A stretch of 64,000 nt of DNA from Lachnospiraceae bacterium (GTDB lineage Bacteria; Bacillota; Clostridia; Lachnospirales; Lachnospiraceae), in the NCBI GenBank assembly GCA_017517305.1, contig JAFWZV010000021.1:32473-96472 (forward strand), in the 5' to 3' direction. Below are positions 27,542 through 36,460 of the stretch, piece by piece (position 1 is the stretch's first letter; each line of letters begins with the position of its first letter). A model generated the notes under the pieces. The model was not told the DNA's origin, did no database searches, and saw nothing but the letters and a program-made list of their open reading frames with translations. The translations under genes and the position numbers were made by a program.

Positions 27542-27823
27542 TTATTTCTTCTTACCCTTCTTCTCATCTTTTCCATGTCCTCTGTATGTTCTTGTAGCAA
27601 CGAACTCACCGAGCTTATGTCCAACCATATCCTCAGTTACATATACAGGTACATGCTTTCTTCCATCATAAACTGCTATTGTATGACCAACAAATGATGG
27701 GAAGATTGTTGAACGACGTGACCAAGTCTTTACAACCTGCTTGTCATTTGCTGCATTTAATGCATCTATCTTCTTTAATAAATAATCATCTGCAAATGGT
27801 CCTTTTTTTAATGAACGAGCCAT
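27542..27823 (-). CDS. rpsS: 30S ribosomal protein S19
   Basis: A 93-residue head protein: [19 protein letters not shown] and the [42 protein letters not shown] signature region. The Lys-rich C-terminus is normal. Confidence 0.98.
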   Translation of the reverse strand: MARSLKKGPFADDYLLKKIDALNAANDKQVVKTWSRRSTIFPSFVGHTIAVYDGRKHVPVYVTEDMVGHKLGEFVATRTYRGHGKDEKKGKKK

Positions 27824-27834
27824 ATGTTACCTCC

Positions 27835-28677
27835 TTACTTAACGTTCTTACCGTCTCTTGTTCTTACAATGTACTTGTTAGACTGCTTGTTCTTCTTTCT
27901 TGTCTTGAGACCTAATGCTGGCTTACCCCAAGGAGTTGATGGTCCTGGTCTACCAATACTAGTTCTACCTTCACCACCACCGTGTGGATGGTCGTTAGGG
28001 TTCATAACAGATCCACGAACTGTAGGTCTAATACCCATATGACGCTTACGTCCTGCCTTACCTACATTAACAAGGCCGTGCTCAATATTACCAACCTGAC
28101 CGATTGTTGCACGACAAACGATAGGAACCATTCTCATCTCGCCTGATGGAAGTCTAAGAGTAGCATACTTGCCTTCCTTAGCCATAAGCTGAGCTGAGTT
28201 ACCAGCTGAACGAACTAACTGAGCTCCCTTTCCAGGATATAACTCAATGTTATGAATCTCAGTACCAACTGGAATATTTGCAAGTGGTAAACAGTTACCA
28301 ACCTTTACATCTGCGTTTGCACCATTCATTACTGTATCGCCAACCTTTAAGCCAACTGGAGCAATGATGTATGCCTTCTCGCCATCTACATAGTGAAGAA
28401 GTGCGATATTAGCTGTTCTGTTTGGATCATACTCAATTGCAGCAACCTTTGCTGGAATATCGTCCTTTCTTCTCTTGAAATCAATAATTCTATACTTCTG
28501 TCTGCTTCCACCGCCATGGTGTCTTACAGTTATCTTACCCTGGTTATTACGACCAGCTGTCTTATCCTTCTTAGCTATAAGTGACTTCTCTGGAGTACTC
28601 TTAGTAATCTCAGCGAAATCAAGACCAGTCATATGTCTTCTAGAAGGTGTATATGGGTTATATGTCTTAATTCCCAT
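27835..28677 (-). CDS. rplB: 50S ribosomal protein L2
   Basis: A 280-residue protein required for peptidyl transfer and subunit joining. It shows [20 protein letters not shown] and the catalytic-region [39 protein letters not shown] with the essential His. Confidence 0.98.
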   Translation of the reverse strand: MGIKTYNPYTPSRRHMTGLDFAEITKSTPEKSLIAKKDKTAGRNNQGKITVRHHGGGSRQKYRIIDFKRRKDDIPAKVAAIEYDPNRTANIALLHYVDGEKAYIIAPVGLKVGDTVMNGANADVKVGNCLPLANIPVGTEIHNIELYPGKGAQLVRSAGNSAQLMAKEGKYATLRLPSGEMRMVPIVCRATIGQVGNIEHGLVNVGKAGRKRHMGIRPTVRGSVMNPNDHPHGGGEGRTSIGRPGPSTPWGKPALGLKTRKKNKQSNKYIVRTRDGKNVK

Positions 28678-28743
28678 TTTGTTTCTCCTTTCAAACTCAA
28701 TTTATTGTCATGCTTGTTTTGCATATAGTTCTTATTTGAAATT

Positions 28744-29043
28744 TTATAATCCCTCAAATAACTCGATATCTGCGCTCTCAGCTGTAAGCTGAACAACTGC
28801 CTTCTTAGTCTTAGCAGTCTTTCCGTAAGTCATACCACGTCTCTTAGTCTTACCATCGTAGTTCATAGTATTAACCTTAGCTACCTTAGCGCCTTCGAAC
28901 ATCTTCTCAACAGCTTCCTTAATCTGAGCCTTAGTTGCCTCAGTGTGTACAAGGAAAGTGTACTTCTTCTCTGCCATAGCGTTCATACTCTTCTCTGTAA
29001 GTACAGGCTTAAGTATTACGTCATAATATTTGATATCTGCCAT
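28744..29043 (-). CDS. rplW: 50S ribosomal protein L23
   Basis: A 99-residue tunnel-exit protein and docking site for SRP and trigger factor: [22 protein letters not shown] and [13 protein letters not shown]. The start overlaps the rplD stop (TAATG). Confidence 0.98.
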   Translation of the reverse strand: MADIKYYDVILKPVLTEKSMNAMAEKKYTFLVHTEATKAQIKEAVEKMFEGAKVAKVNTMNYDGKTKRRGMTYGKTAKTKKAVVQLTAESADIELFEGL

Positions 29044-29663
29044 TATGCATACACCTCCTCAATTGCTGCTACTGCATCCTTAGTCATAACAAGAGCGTCA
29101 TACTTAAGAATGTCATATACGTTGATTGAATTTGTCATAGTTGTCTTAACTGTAGGGATGTTTCTTGCTGAGAGAACTACCTTCTCATCCTTATCCTTAG
29201 TAACAACTAAAGCCTTAGGAGCCTTAAGGTTGTTAAGGATCTGAGCGAACTTAGCAGTCTTAACCTCATCCATCTTGAACTCATCTACTACAATAAGCTT
29301 TGAATCCTGAACCTTTGAAGTAAGAGCAGACTTCATAGCGATCTGCTTCTCTCTCTTGTTCATCTTTATTGAATAATCTCTTGGCTTTGGAGCGAATACA
29401 ACGCCACCACCTGTAAAGTGAGGTGCTCTTGTTGAACCCTGTCTTGCATGACCTGTTCCCTTCTGTCTCCAAGGCTTCTTGCCGCCACCTGAAACTTCTG
29501 AACGAGTCTTTGCGCTCTGAGTTCCCTGACGACTATTTGCTAACTGGCTTACTACAGCCAAGTGTACTAAATGCTCGTTTATCTCTACACCGAATACGTT
29601 ATCGTTAAGCTCAAGCTTATCTACTTCCTTACCTTCGATGTTATATACAGCTACTGTTGCCAT
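29043..29663 (-). CDS. rplD: 50S ribosomal protein L4
   Basis: A 206-residue protein with the extended tunnel loop ([34 protein letters not shown]). In E. coli L4 represses its own operon by binding the S10 leader; whether it does here is unknown, but a structured leader exists before rpsJ. Confidence 0.98.
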   Translation of the reverse strand: MATVAVYNIEGKEVDKLELNDNVFGVEINEHLVHLAVVSQLANSRQGTQSAKTRSEVSGGGKKPWRQKGTGHARQGSTRAPHFTGGGVVFAPKPRDYSIKMNKREKQIAMKSALTSKVQDSKLIVVDEFKMDEVKTAKFAQILNNLKAPKALVVTKDKDEKVVLSARNIPTVKTTMTNSINVYDILKYDALVMTKDAVAAIEEVYA

Positions 29664-29690
29664 CTTGTTTCCTCCTTCCTGAAAAGCGGC

Positions 29691-30374
29691 TTATTTGCCA
29701 ACCTTTACTGTCTCCTTAATCATTACTAATGATTTCTTTGGTCCAGGAACGGCACCCTTTACCAAGATTACATTGTTCTCTACATCTATCTTAACTATCT
29801 CAAGATTCTGTACTGTAACTCTTACGTTACCCATATGTCCAGGCATCTTCTTACCCTTGAATACTCTACCTGGAGTAGTAGCAGAACCGTTTGAACCTGC
29901 ATGACGATGGTACTTAGAACCATGAGTCTTAGGACCTGTTCTCATACCGTATCTCTTGATACCTGAAGCATATCCCTTACCCTTTGACTTAGCAGTTACA
30001 TCAATCTTATCACCCTCTGCGAAGATGTCAGCCTTGATCTCGTCGCCTGCATTGTAATCAGCTACGTTCTCTAATCTGAACTCTCTAACGAACTTCTTAG
30101 GTGTAGTACCTGCCTTCTTAAAGTGACCTACCTCAGCCTTACCAGCACCATGTGGGTTTCTGATAACTTTCTTTCCTGAAACGTCCTTAGTAGTTACTCT
30201 TTCCTTCTTCTCGCCGAAACCAACCTGAATTGCATCGTAACCGTCATTATCAACTGTTTTTACCTGAGTTACAACACATGGTCCAGCCTGTAATACTGTT
30301 ACTGGTGTTAACACGCCATCTTCGTTGAAGATCTGTGTCATTCCGACTTTAGTTGCTAAAATCGCTTTCTTCAT
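29691..30374 (-). CDS. rplC: 50S ribosomal protein L3
   Basis: A 227-residue protein with the start at ATG 30372-30374 behind TAGGAGGAAAATT, giving [20 protein letters not shown] as in relatives. A 23-codon upstream extension has no ribosome site. The finger loop ([26 protein letters not shown]) is intact. Confidence 0.97.
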   Translation of the reverse strand: MKKAILATKVGMTQIFNEDGVLTPVTVLQAGPCVVTQVKTVDNDGYDAIQVGFGEKKERVTTKDVSGKKVIRNPHGAGKAEVGHFKKAGTTPKKFVREFRLENVADYNAGDEIKADIFAEGDKIDVTAKSKGKGYASGIKRYGMRTGPKTHGSKYHRHAGSNGSATTPGRVFKGKKMPGHMGNVRVTVQNLEIVKIDVENNVILVKGAVPGPKKSLVMIKETVKVGK

Positions 30375-30524
30375 TATAATTTTCCTCCTAATTTTTAATT
30401 CACAGCGGATTGCCTTGGCAATCATACTAAATTCATCCCGCAACTCGTAATGGATGTAATTAGGTACTGCAATTTCTTATTTAATAATGTAGCTTCTCGC
30501 TACGGTTACTTTGATGAAATGTAA

Positions 30525-30836
30525 TTACTTCATCTTAACATCGATGTGTACACCAGCTGATGCCTCAAGCTTTCTAAGAGCTTCAACAGTCTTGCTGTTT
30601 GGTGTAAGTACATCAATGAGTCTCTTGTGAGTTCTCTGCTCGAACTGCTCTCTAGAATCCTTATACTTATGAACAGCTCTAAGAATTGTGATCTTCTCAA
30701 CCTTTGTAGGCATTGGAACTGGTCCGCTAACCTTTGCACCAGTACTCTTGATAGTCTCGATAATATCCTTTGCAGTCTTATCGATTAACTTGTGATCGTA
30801 CGCCTTCAATGTGATTCTCATAATTTGACTTGCCAT
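30525..30836 (-). CDS. rpsJ: 30S ribosomal protein S10
   Basis: A 103-residue first gene of the S10 operon; S10 also acts in NusB-dependent antitermination. It shows [25 protein letters not shown] and [46 protein letters not shown] precedes the start. Confidence 0.98.
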   Translation of the reverse strand: MASQIMRITLKAYDHKLIDKTAKDIIETIKSTGAKVSGPVPMPTKVEKITILRAVHKYKDSREQFEQRTHKRLIDVLTPNSKTVEALRKLEASAGVHIDVKMK

Positions 30837-30844
30837 AAAAAAAG

Positions 30845-31080
30845 CCGCCTCCTTTTCGCACTTATTAGTAGTACGACAAGTGGTGACTGTACAACTTTCC
30901 CGTGTGTGTCGTAAATTTTAACATCTTTACAGAGTTTCACACGTCATCTCCGTCCTTTGACGGATGGTATATGGTACAGTGACTTGTCGCCAGTTATCTT
31001 TAATTGACATTCGCTCCACGAAAAACCTACCTAATTGCTTAAGTAGCAACCTCCGCTTCTACGCTATCAATGTCACAGCA
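30845..31080 (-). promoter_or_regulatory. Structured 5' leader of the S10 operon
   Basis: The region between the promoter and rpsJ can fold on the minus strand. A closing stem CGACAAGT/ACTTGTCG, extended by ACTGTAC/GTACAGT, has arms at 30974-30989 and 30873-30892. Inside are CCGTC-AAAG-GACGG (30950-30963) and a CGTGTG/CACACG stem. No small ORF with a ribosome site is seen. This is the kind of leader bound by an operon-encoded ribosomal protein for autoregulation; clostridial S10-type leaders are known, but which protein binds is unknown. Confidence 0.65.
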
Positions 31081-31086
31081 AGAATG

Positions 31087-31115
31087 ATTATATAACAAAG
31101 AATTATATAATGCAA
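31087..31115 (-). promoter_or_regulatory. Main promoter of the ribosomal superoperon
   Basis: On the minus strand, -35 TTGCAT (31110-31115) and consensus -10 TATAAT (31087-31092) with a 17-bp spacer, about 250 bp upstream of rpsJ. Confidence 0.8.
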
Positions 31116-31164
31116 GAACTTTTTTGTATTTTTTTGAATACATTTTTTCACCCAAGATTCTCTG

Positions 31165-31199
31165 CAAAATAATAGGTACAGTTTTACCTGTACCTATTT
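31165..31199 (-). terminator. Terminator of the methyltransferase-cls operon
   Basis: Perfect 11-bp arms AATAGGTACAG (31171-31181) and CTGTACCTATT (31188-31198), followed on the minus strand by ATTTTG, directly after the methyltransferase stop. Confidence 0.8.
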
Positions 31200-31200
31200 T

Positions 31201-32361
31201 CTATCTATCATCATTCAATAGTTTTACTATGGTCGGTTCAACTCCTAGGAACTGACACATAGCTTTTGCCTCCTGCAAGGATTTTTCTTTCTTTTCCTTG
31301 CTTACATTTGCCTTCACTGCTCTAATTAATATATTTTTGGGAGAGTGAGCCAAATCCACGAACTCAAGCAGCTGTGTTTTGTAGCCACAGCTCTCAAGCA
31401 TAACGCCTCTTAAGGCATCTGTGGCAAGAGCTGCTGTTCTTTCCTTAATTATTCCATACTTCATCATAGGCGCAAGAGCCTCGCTGGCTATAGTTTTATT
31501 CACCTCGTGCTGACAACATGGAACTGACATTATATATGTAGCATTCCAGTTAACTGCATTGTACAATGCATAATCTGTAGCAGTATCACAGGCATGAAGG
31601 GTTACCACCATATCTACTGGCATATCTGATCTATATCCATTTATATCTCCTAGCCTAAACTCCAAGCTATGGTACCCATACTTTTTTGCAGTCTGGTTAC
31701 ATTTCTCAATTACATCCTCCTTAAGGTCCAGACCTACTATATTTGCTTTCTTGCCCTTAAGCTCCACCAGATAATAATACAATATAAATGTGAGGTAAGA
31801 TTTTCCACATCCAAAATCTACTATATTAATAGTATCCTTACTATGATTCTTTATAACATCATCAACCAGTTCTATAAATCGGTTAATCTGCTTAAACTTA
31901 TCATACATAGAAGCAACCACTTTACCTTCCTTAGTGAATACTCCCATATCCACAAGAGGAGGAATAACAGCTCCTTCCTTTAATATATAGTTTTTCTGTC
32001 TGTTATGCCCCTGTGGTTTCTTCGACTCCCCCTGAGCTATAATCCTATTATTCTTAAGCAGCTTCCCAGATTTCGAACATCTTAATCCAACCTCTCTACT
32101 ATCAGAAAATATATTAATCTGCTTAAACTTATCTGGAAACTCTTCCATTACAGCTTGAGCTGTTTCTTCTATATTAATGTTATCCTGAAACACCTGCTTG
32201 TCAGTGTATCTGCTGACTTGACACATTTCCTTTCCCTTAACAATCACCTTATTGATTTCAATCTTCTTATATTTGTATAGCTTATCTGCCTTGTTGCTTA
32301 TTATTACTTTATTAAAGTCACTGGCTAAAGCCTTATCTAACTCTTGTTTAATCTCTTCCAT
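31201..32361 (-). CDS. Class I SAM-dependent methyltransferase (GSTCD-like/Methyltransf_32 type)
   Basis: A 386-residue cytoplasmic protein. The N-terminal 130 residues are family-specific; a Rossmann methyltransferase domain follows with motif I VDFGCGKSYLTF near residue 185, an acidic end of strand 2 (IVGLDLK), and a distinctive VTLHACDTATDYAL ... MSVPCCQHEVNK stretch, which is typical of the Methyltransf_32 group. An RNA substrate is suspected for the group but not established. The start is ATG 32359-32361, six bases after TTGGAG; the in-frame TTG four codons upstream is part of that ribosome site. It is the last gene of an operon with cardiolipin synthase. Confidence 0.82.
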   Translation of the reverse strand: MEEIKQELDKALASDFNKVIISNKADKLYKYKKIEINKVIVKGKEMCQVSRYTDKQVFQDNINIEETAQAVMEEFPDKFKQINIFSDSREVGLRCSKSGKLLKNNRIIAQGESKKPQGHNRQKNYILKEGAVIPPLVDMGVFTKEGKVVASMYDKFKQINRFIELVDDVIKNHSKDTINIVDFGCGKSYLTFILYYYLVELKGKKANIVGLDLKEDVIEKCNQTAKKYGYHSLEFRLGDINGYRSDMPVDMVVTLHACDTATDYALYNAVNWNATYIMSVPCCQHEVNKTIASEALAPMMKYGIIKERTAALATDALRGVMLESCGYKTQLLEFVDLAHSPKNILIRAVKANVSKEKKEKSLQEAKAMCQFLGVEPTIVKLLNDDR

Positions 32362-32403
32362 ATTGTTCTCCAATTAGCTTAAATCAAATTAATATGTTTT
32401 ATG

Positions 32404-33975
32404 TTAAAGCAATGGTGCTGCCAATCTTAGAATACTCTGACCCAATCGCTTTATGCTACCAGTTTTCTCCAGTTCTTTTGCAGTTATCATATGGCACTTG
32501 GCCTGAGTTTTAAGAAAATCTTCCTTAATCTCATACACCGATGCACTGTTAAACATCCACACACCACATTCAAAGTGCAAATATAAGCTTCTGTAGTCAA
32601 AATTAATTGTACCAACCGTAGCCACCGTATCATCTACAACAACTGTTTTTGCATGAATAAAGCCAGGTGTATACTGATATATTTTCACTCCTGCCTTAAC
32701 CAGCTCGCCGTAATAAGACTGGGTAACCATGAACACCAGCTTTTTGTCAGGTATCCCCGGAGTAATAATCCTTACGTCAATTCCACTTTTGGCAGCCAAG
32801 GTAAGAGCCGTCATGATCTCATTATCTATAATCAAATATGGCGTCATAATATACACATAATGTTTTGCCTTATTAATCATATTCAGATATACATTTTCTC
32901 CTGCTATCTCATCGTCCACCGGTGTATCACCATAAGGCTGAATATACCCATCTGTGTATATAGGTGTTCTCTTGTATTTCATAGGAATGTAAAGGGTGTA
33001 ATCCTCATCCTCCTTAGTTAACATACGCCAGGTTTGTAGGAACATAACTGTCAAATTCCACACAGCATTACCTTTGAGCATAATTCCAGTATCTTTCCAA
33101 TGGCCGAATTTCGAACCTATATTAATATACTCATCTGCCAGATTAATTCCGCCAGTAAATCCAGTATGACCATCAATAACCGTAATTTTTCTATGATCTC
33201 TATTGTTCTGTCTAAGACTAAGTATAGGGGCAATAGGATTAAATGGCACTGCTCTAATACCATAACCTTTCATTTCCTCTATAAATCTAGAAGGCATATG
33301 CATGGCACATCCAAAATCATCATAAATAAGGCGCACATCTATCCCCTGCGCCGCCTTTTCCTTTAATATGTCCAACACTCCATTCCACATTTTTCCCTGC
33401 TTAATGATAAAGTACTCCATGAAAATAAAATGCTTAGCATTCTTTAGCTCTTCCTTTAGCCTCTCATAATTTTCCTCTCCTGTAGGAAAGTATTTTACAT
33501 TTGTATTTTTATATGCAGGAAAACCTACACTACTAGAAATATAGGTAGACTGTACGCTGGCACTTTTACTTATAGCCTTTATCTCCTGTTGAATATTTTC
33601 ATTTCTCGGCATGTACTTAAATATATCAACATGGCTTTCCTTTGCTTCCTTAATAAACTTCATTCTAGTTCTATTTCCAGAAAGCATAACATACATCATT
33701 CCACCAACAAGAGGCACTGCCATAACCAAAACTACCCACGCCAGCTTGTAGGCCGGATTCTCCTGCTTATTAATCAGATATAGCACCACAAATGCAGTCA
33801 AAGCCAGCGCACTAGTTCGCCAATATATAACATAGCTTCTAGCTATTCCATACATTATAACTAGCAATAATATTTGCAGCAAAATCAGGGATACCACAAT
33901 GGCAACTCTAGCCACAAACAATCTTTTAGACATATCTGTGGAACCAATATTTGATTGTTTACTATTTTTAGCCAT
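32404..33975 (-). CDS. cls: Cardiolipin synthase
   Basis: A 523-residue membrane phospholipase-D-family enzyme condensing two phosphatidylglycerols to cardiolipin. Two N-terminal membrane helices (about 20-45 and 50-75, with an IARSYVIYWRTSALAL link) precede two HKD motifs: RDHRKITVIDG near residue 260 and IHAKTVVVDD near residue 440, each followed by the Gly-Gly or Thr-Ile-Asn-Phe-Asp-Tyr-Arg element. Length matches the bacterial ClsA family. It lies between two methyltransferase genes, with 30-45 bp gaps. Confidence 0.95.
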   Translation of the reverse strand: MAKNSKQSNIGSTDMSKRLFVARVAIVVSLILLQILLLVIMYGIARSYVIYWRTSALALTAFVVLYLINKQENPAYKLAWVVLVMAVPLVGGMMYVMLSGNRTRMKFIKEAKESHVDIFKYMPRNENIQQEIKAISKSASVQSTYISSSVGFPAYKNTNVKYFPTGEENYERLKEELKNAKHFIFMEYFIIKQGKMWNGVLDILKEKAAQGIDVRLIYDDFGCAMHMPSRFIEEMKGYGIRAVPFNPIAPILSLRQNNRDHRKITVIDGHTGFTGGINLADEYINIGSKFGHWKDTGIMLKGNAVWNLTVMFLQTWRMLTKEDEDYTLYIPMKYKRTPIYTDGYIQPYGDTPVDDEIAGENVYLNMINKAKHYVYIMTPYLIIDNEIMTALTLAAKSGIDVRIITPGIPDKKLVFMVTQSYYGELVKAGVKIYQYTPGFIHAKTVVVDDTVATVGTINFDYRSLYLHFECGVWMFNSASVYEIKEDFLKTQAKCHMITAKELEKTGSIKRLGQSILRLAAPLL

Positions 33976-34020
33976 TATTTATCCCCCTTTGCATTATTTT
34001 TTCTCCTTATAATGATGGCA

Positions 34021-34884
34021 TTACTCTCTACTCCATCTTCCTGAAGCTCCACAAGGAAGCACCAATCCACTTTCTGTGACTGGAAGACCTATTTCCTCTG
34101 ACACTACATTGCCTCCCAGTTTGCTTTTAACCTCTGTAGATATCATATAGGTTAACACTGCAGGCGCTAAGCCTGTTGTATATGAATTTACCAAGAAGAA
34201 TAATGCATCCTCACTTAACAGCTGACTAGTAAGCTCTATAAATGGATGAATTTTCTCCTCTAATTTCCATATCTCCCCCTTAGGACCCCTTCCATAGGAT
34301 GGGGGATCCATTATAATTCCATCGTACTTATTACCACGGCGAATCTCCCTCTCCACAAACTTTACACAGTCGTCCACCAGCCATCTAATTGGCGCATCTC
34401 CAAGGCCAGATGACACTGCATTTTCTTTGGCCCAGGTAACCATACCATTAGAGGCGTCAACATGAGTTACACTAGCACCAGCCTTAGCAGCCGCAAGAGT
34501 TGCTCCTCCTGTATAAGCAAAAAGATTGAGTACCTTCACCGGTCTATTTGCTTTCTTTATAATATTTGAGAACCAATCCCAATTTACTGCCTGTTCTGGG
34601 AATAATCCTGTATGCTTAAAGGCAAATGGTTTAAGATTAAATGTAAGTTCTCTGTAATTTATGCTCCACTGCTCAGGCAGGTTCATAAACTCCCATTCAC
34701 CACCTCCCTTAGAGCTTCTGTGATAATGTCCGTTTAATTTTCTCCAAAAAGGATTCTTCTTAGGTGTATTCCAAAGCACCTGTGGGTCTGGTCTAAGAAG
34801 TATGTAATCTCCCCAACGTTCCAGCTTCTCACCGCCAGCACAATCTATAATTTCGTAATCCTTCCAGTTATCTGCAATCCACAT
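34021..34884 (-). CDS. Class I SAM-dependent methyltransferase (RlmI/COG1092-like)
   Basis: A 287-residue protein. Motif I VLNLFAYTGGATLAAAKAGA at about residue 115, VDAS at the end of strand 2, and motif IV IIMDPPSYGRG near residue 195 match the RlmI/RlmK-type rRNA m5C methyltransferases. The N-terminal PUA domain of RlmI is missing; the first 90 residues form a shorter family-specific region. It is probably an RNA methyltransferase, target unknown. It is the first gene of the cls operon. Confidence 0.85.
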   Translation of the reverse strand: MWIADNWKDYEIIDCAGGEKLERWGDYILLRPDPQVLWNTPKKNPFWRKLNGHYHRSSKGGGEWEFMNLPEQWSINYRELTFNLKPFAFKHTGLFPEQAVNWDWFSNIIKKANRPVKVLNLFAYTGGATLAAAKAGASVTHVDASNGMVTWAKENAVSSGLGDAPIRWLVDDCVKFVEREIRRGNKYDGIIMDPPSYGRGPKGEIWKLEEKIHPFIELTSQLLSEDALFFLVNSYTTGLAPAVLTYMISTEVKSKLGGNVVSEEIGLPVTESGLVLPCGASGRWSRE

Positions 34885-35008
34885 ATATTTTATCCACCTT
34901 TATCAAAGTTTTTAGTTTCGATTACTATACCACATATAAGAACCCTGTACAAACATCATTGTAATAAGTATATTAACCACTTATATAAATTTCAAATCAA
35001 TAATTATT

Positions 35009-35056
35009 TAAAATAGAAACAGGCGTACGTCAAAACCTTGTTCACCCGCACGCCCG
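35009..35056 (-). terminator. Possible terminator after citrate synthase
   Basis: On the minus strand GGCGTGCG pairs with CGTACGCC (one G-T pair) across a 17-base loop, followed by TGTTTCTATTTT. The stem is short, so this is a moderate call. Confidence 0.45.
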
Positions 35057-35074
35057 TATGACTATTCTCATATA

Positions 35075-36433
35075 TTACCAGTCTCTATCCTCTAGAGCTT
35101 TATACTCCTTGTGAGTACCCACGAACTTGTAGGCTGGTCTGATAATCTTTCCATTATTAACCAACTCCTCAATTCTATGGGCTGACCATCCTGAGATTCT
35201 TGAAATGGCAAATATTGGTGTAAATATCTCTATAGGAAGCTTAAGCATAGTGTATACAAAACCACTATAGAAATCCACATTTGCACTAACCGTCTTAAAG
35301 GTTTTTCTCTGCTTTCCAATAAGTTCTGCAGCAATACGCTCAACTCTATCATACAAAGCGAATTCTTCCTCTAAGCCCTTCTCTTCGGAAAGCTTCTTTG
35401 CATACCTCTTGAGAATTACTGCTCTAGGGTCTGACTCACTATAAACCGCATGACCCATACCATAGATAAGTCCTGACTTATCAAAGCCCTTCTTATCAAG
35501 GAGCCCCTGAAGATACTCACTTATCTCATCTTCATTCTCCCAGTCCTTAACATTTTCCTTTAAGTCTGTAAACATTTGTTGAACCTTAAGATTTGCTCCA
35601 CCGTGTCTTGGTCCTTTCAGCGAACCTAAGGAAGCTGCCACTGCAGAATAAGTATCTGTTCCTGTTGATGAAAGCACATGGGTTGTAAAGGTTGAGTTAT
35701 TACCACCACCATGCTCTGCATGAATAACAAGACACACATCAAGTACCTTAGCCTCAAGCTCTGTGTATTTTCCATCTGATCTTAAAAGTCTAAGAATGTT
35801 TTCTGCTGTAGAAAGTCCCTTCTTAGGTCTATGCACTACCAAGCTCTTATCTAGATAGTAATGTCTATATGCCTGATAACCATAAGCTGCCATAACTGGA
35901 AACTGTGCTATAAGCTTAAGACACTGCATAAGTACATTCTTAATGCTCAAATCATTTGGATCCGGATCATAGGTGTACAATGTAAGTACACACTTCTGAA
36001 GAACATTCATCATATCCTTACTTGGAGCCTTCATAATAACATCTCTGTTAAAGGACTCTGGAAGCTGTCTTAGATCCTCAAGTACCTCTATAAAGCTCTC
36101 TAGCTGTTTCTTAGAAGGAAGCTCTCCAAAGAGAAGCAGGTATGTAGTTTCCTCAAAGCCATACAGGCTGTTCTTGAAACCATTTACCAAGTCCTGCACC
36201 TCATATCCCTGGAAGTAAAGCTCTCCAGGAATAGGGATTCTCTCACCCTCTTCAATCTTAAATGCAAGAACATCAGAAACCTCTGTAAGGCCTGTCAATA
36301 CTCCTCGACCATGAGAATCTCTAAGTCCTCTTTTTACATTGTACTCTTCGTAAAGATTCAGGTCTATTTTGCCCGACTCTTTACAATACTCTACGTATTC
36401 ATCTAATATTTTTTCAAAATTTAAGTCTGCCAC
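35075..36433 (-). CDS. gltA: Citrate synthase (citrate/2-methylcitrate synthase family)
   Basis: A 452-residue enzyme condensing acetyl-CoA and oxaloacetate. Catalytic segments: HAEHGGGNNSTFTTHV near residue 245 (first active-site His), GPRHGGANLKVQ near 285, IYGMGHAVYSESDPRA near 325, and NVDFYSGFVY with the catalytic Asp near 385. The start is GTG 36431-36433, eight bases after AGGGAG. In fermentative clostridia it feeds 2-oxoglutarate and glutamate synthesis. It starts 27 bp after the Ser/Thr kinase stop with no terminator between, so the two genes probably share a transcript. Confidence 0.94.
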   Translation of the reverse strand: MADLNFEKILDEYVEYCKESGKIDLNLYEEYNVKRGLRDSHGRGVLTGLTEVSDVLAFKIEEGERIPIPGELYFQGYEVQDLVNGFKNSLYGFEETTYLLLFGELPSKKQLESFIEVLEDLRQLPESFNRDVIMKAPSKDMMNVLQKCVLTLYTYDPDPNDLSIKNVLMQCLKLIAQFPVMAAYGYQAYRHYYLDKSLVVHRPKKGLSTAENILRLLRSDGKYTELEAKVLDVCLVIHAEHGGGNNSTFTTHVLSSTGTDTYSAVAASLGSLKGPRHGGANLKVQQMFTDLKENVKDWENEDEISEYLQGLLDKKGFDKSGLIYGMGHAVYSESDPRAVILKRYAKKLSEEKGLEEEFALYDRVERIAAELIGKQRKTFKTVSANVDFYSGFVYTMLKLPIEIFTPIFAISRISGWSAHRIEELVNNGKIIRPAYKFVGTHKEYKALEDRDW

Positions 36434-36460
36434 GTTATTATCTCCCTCTTTGAATACGAC

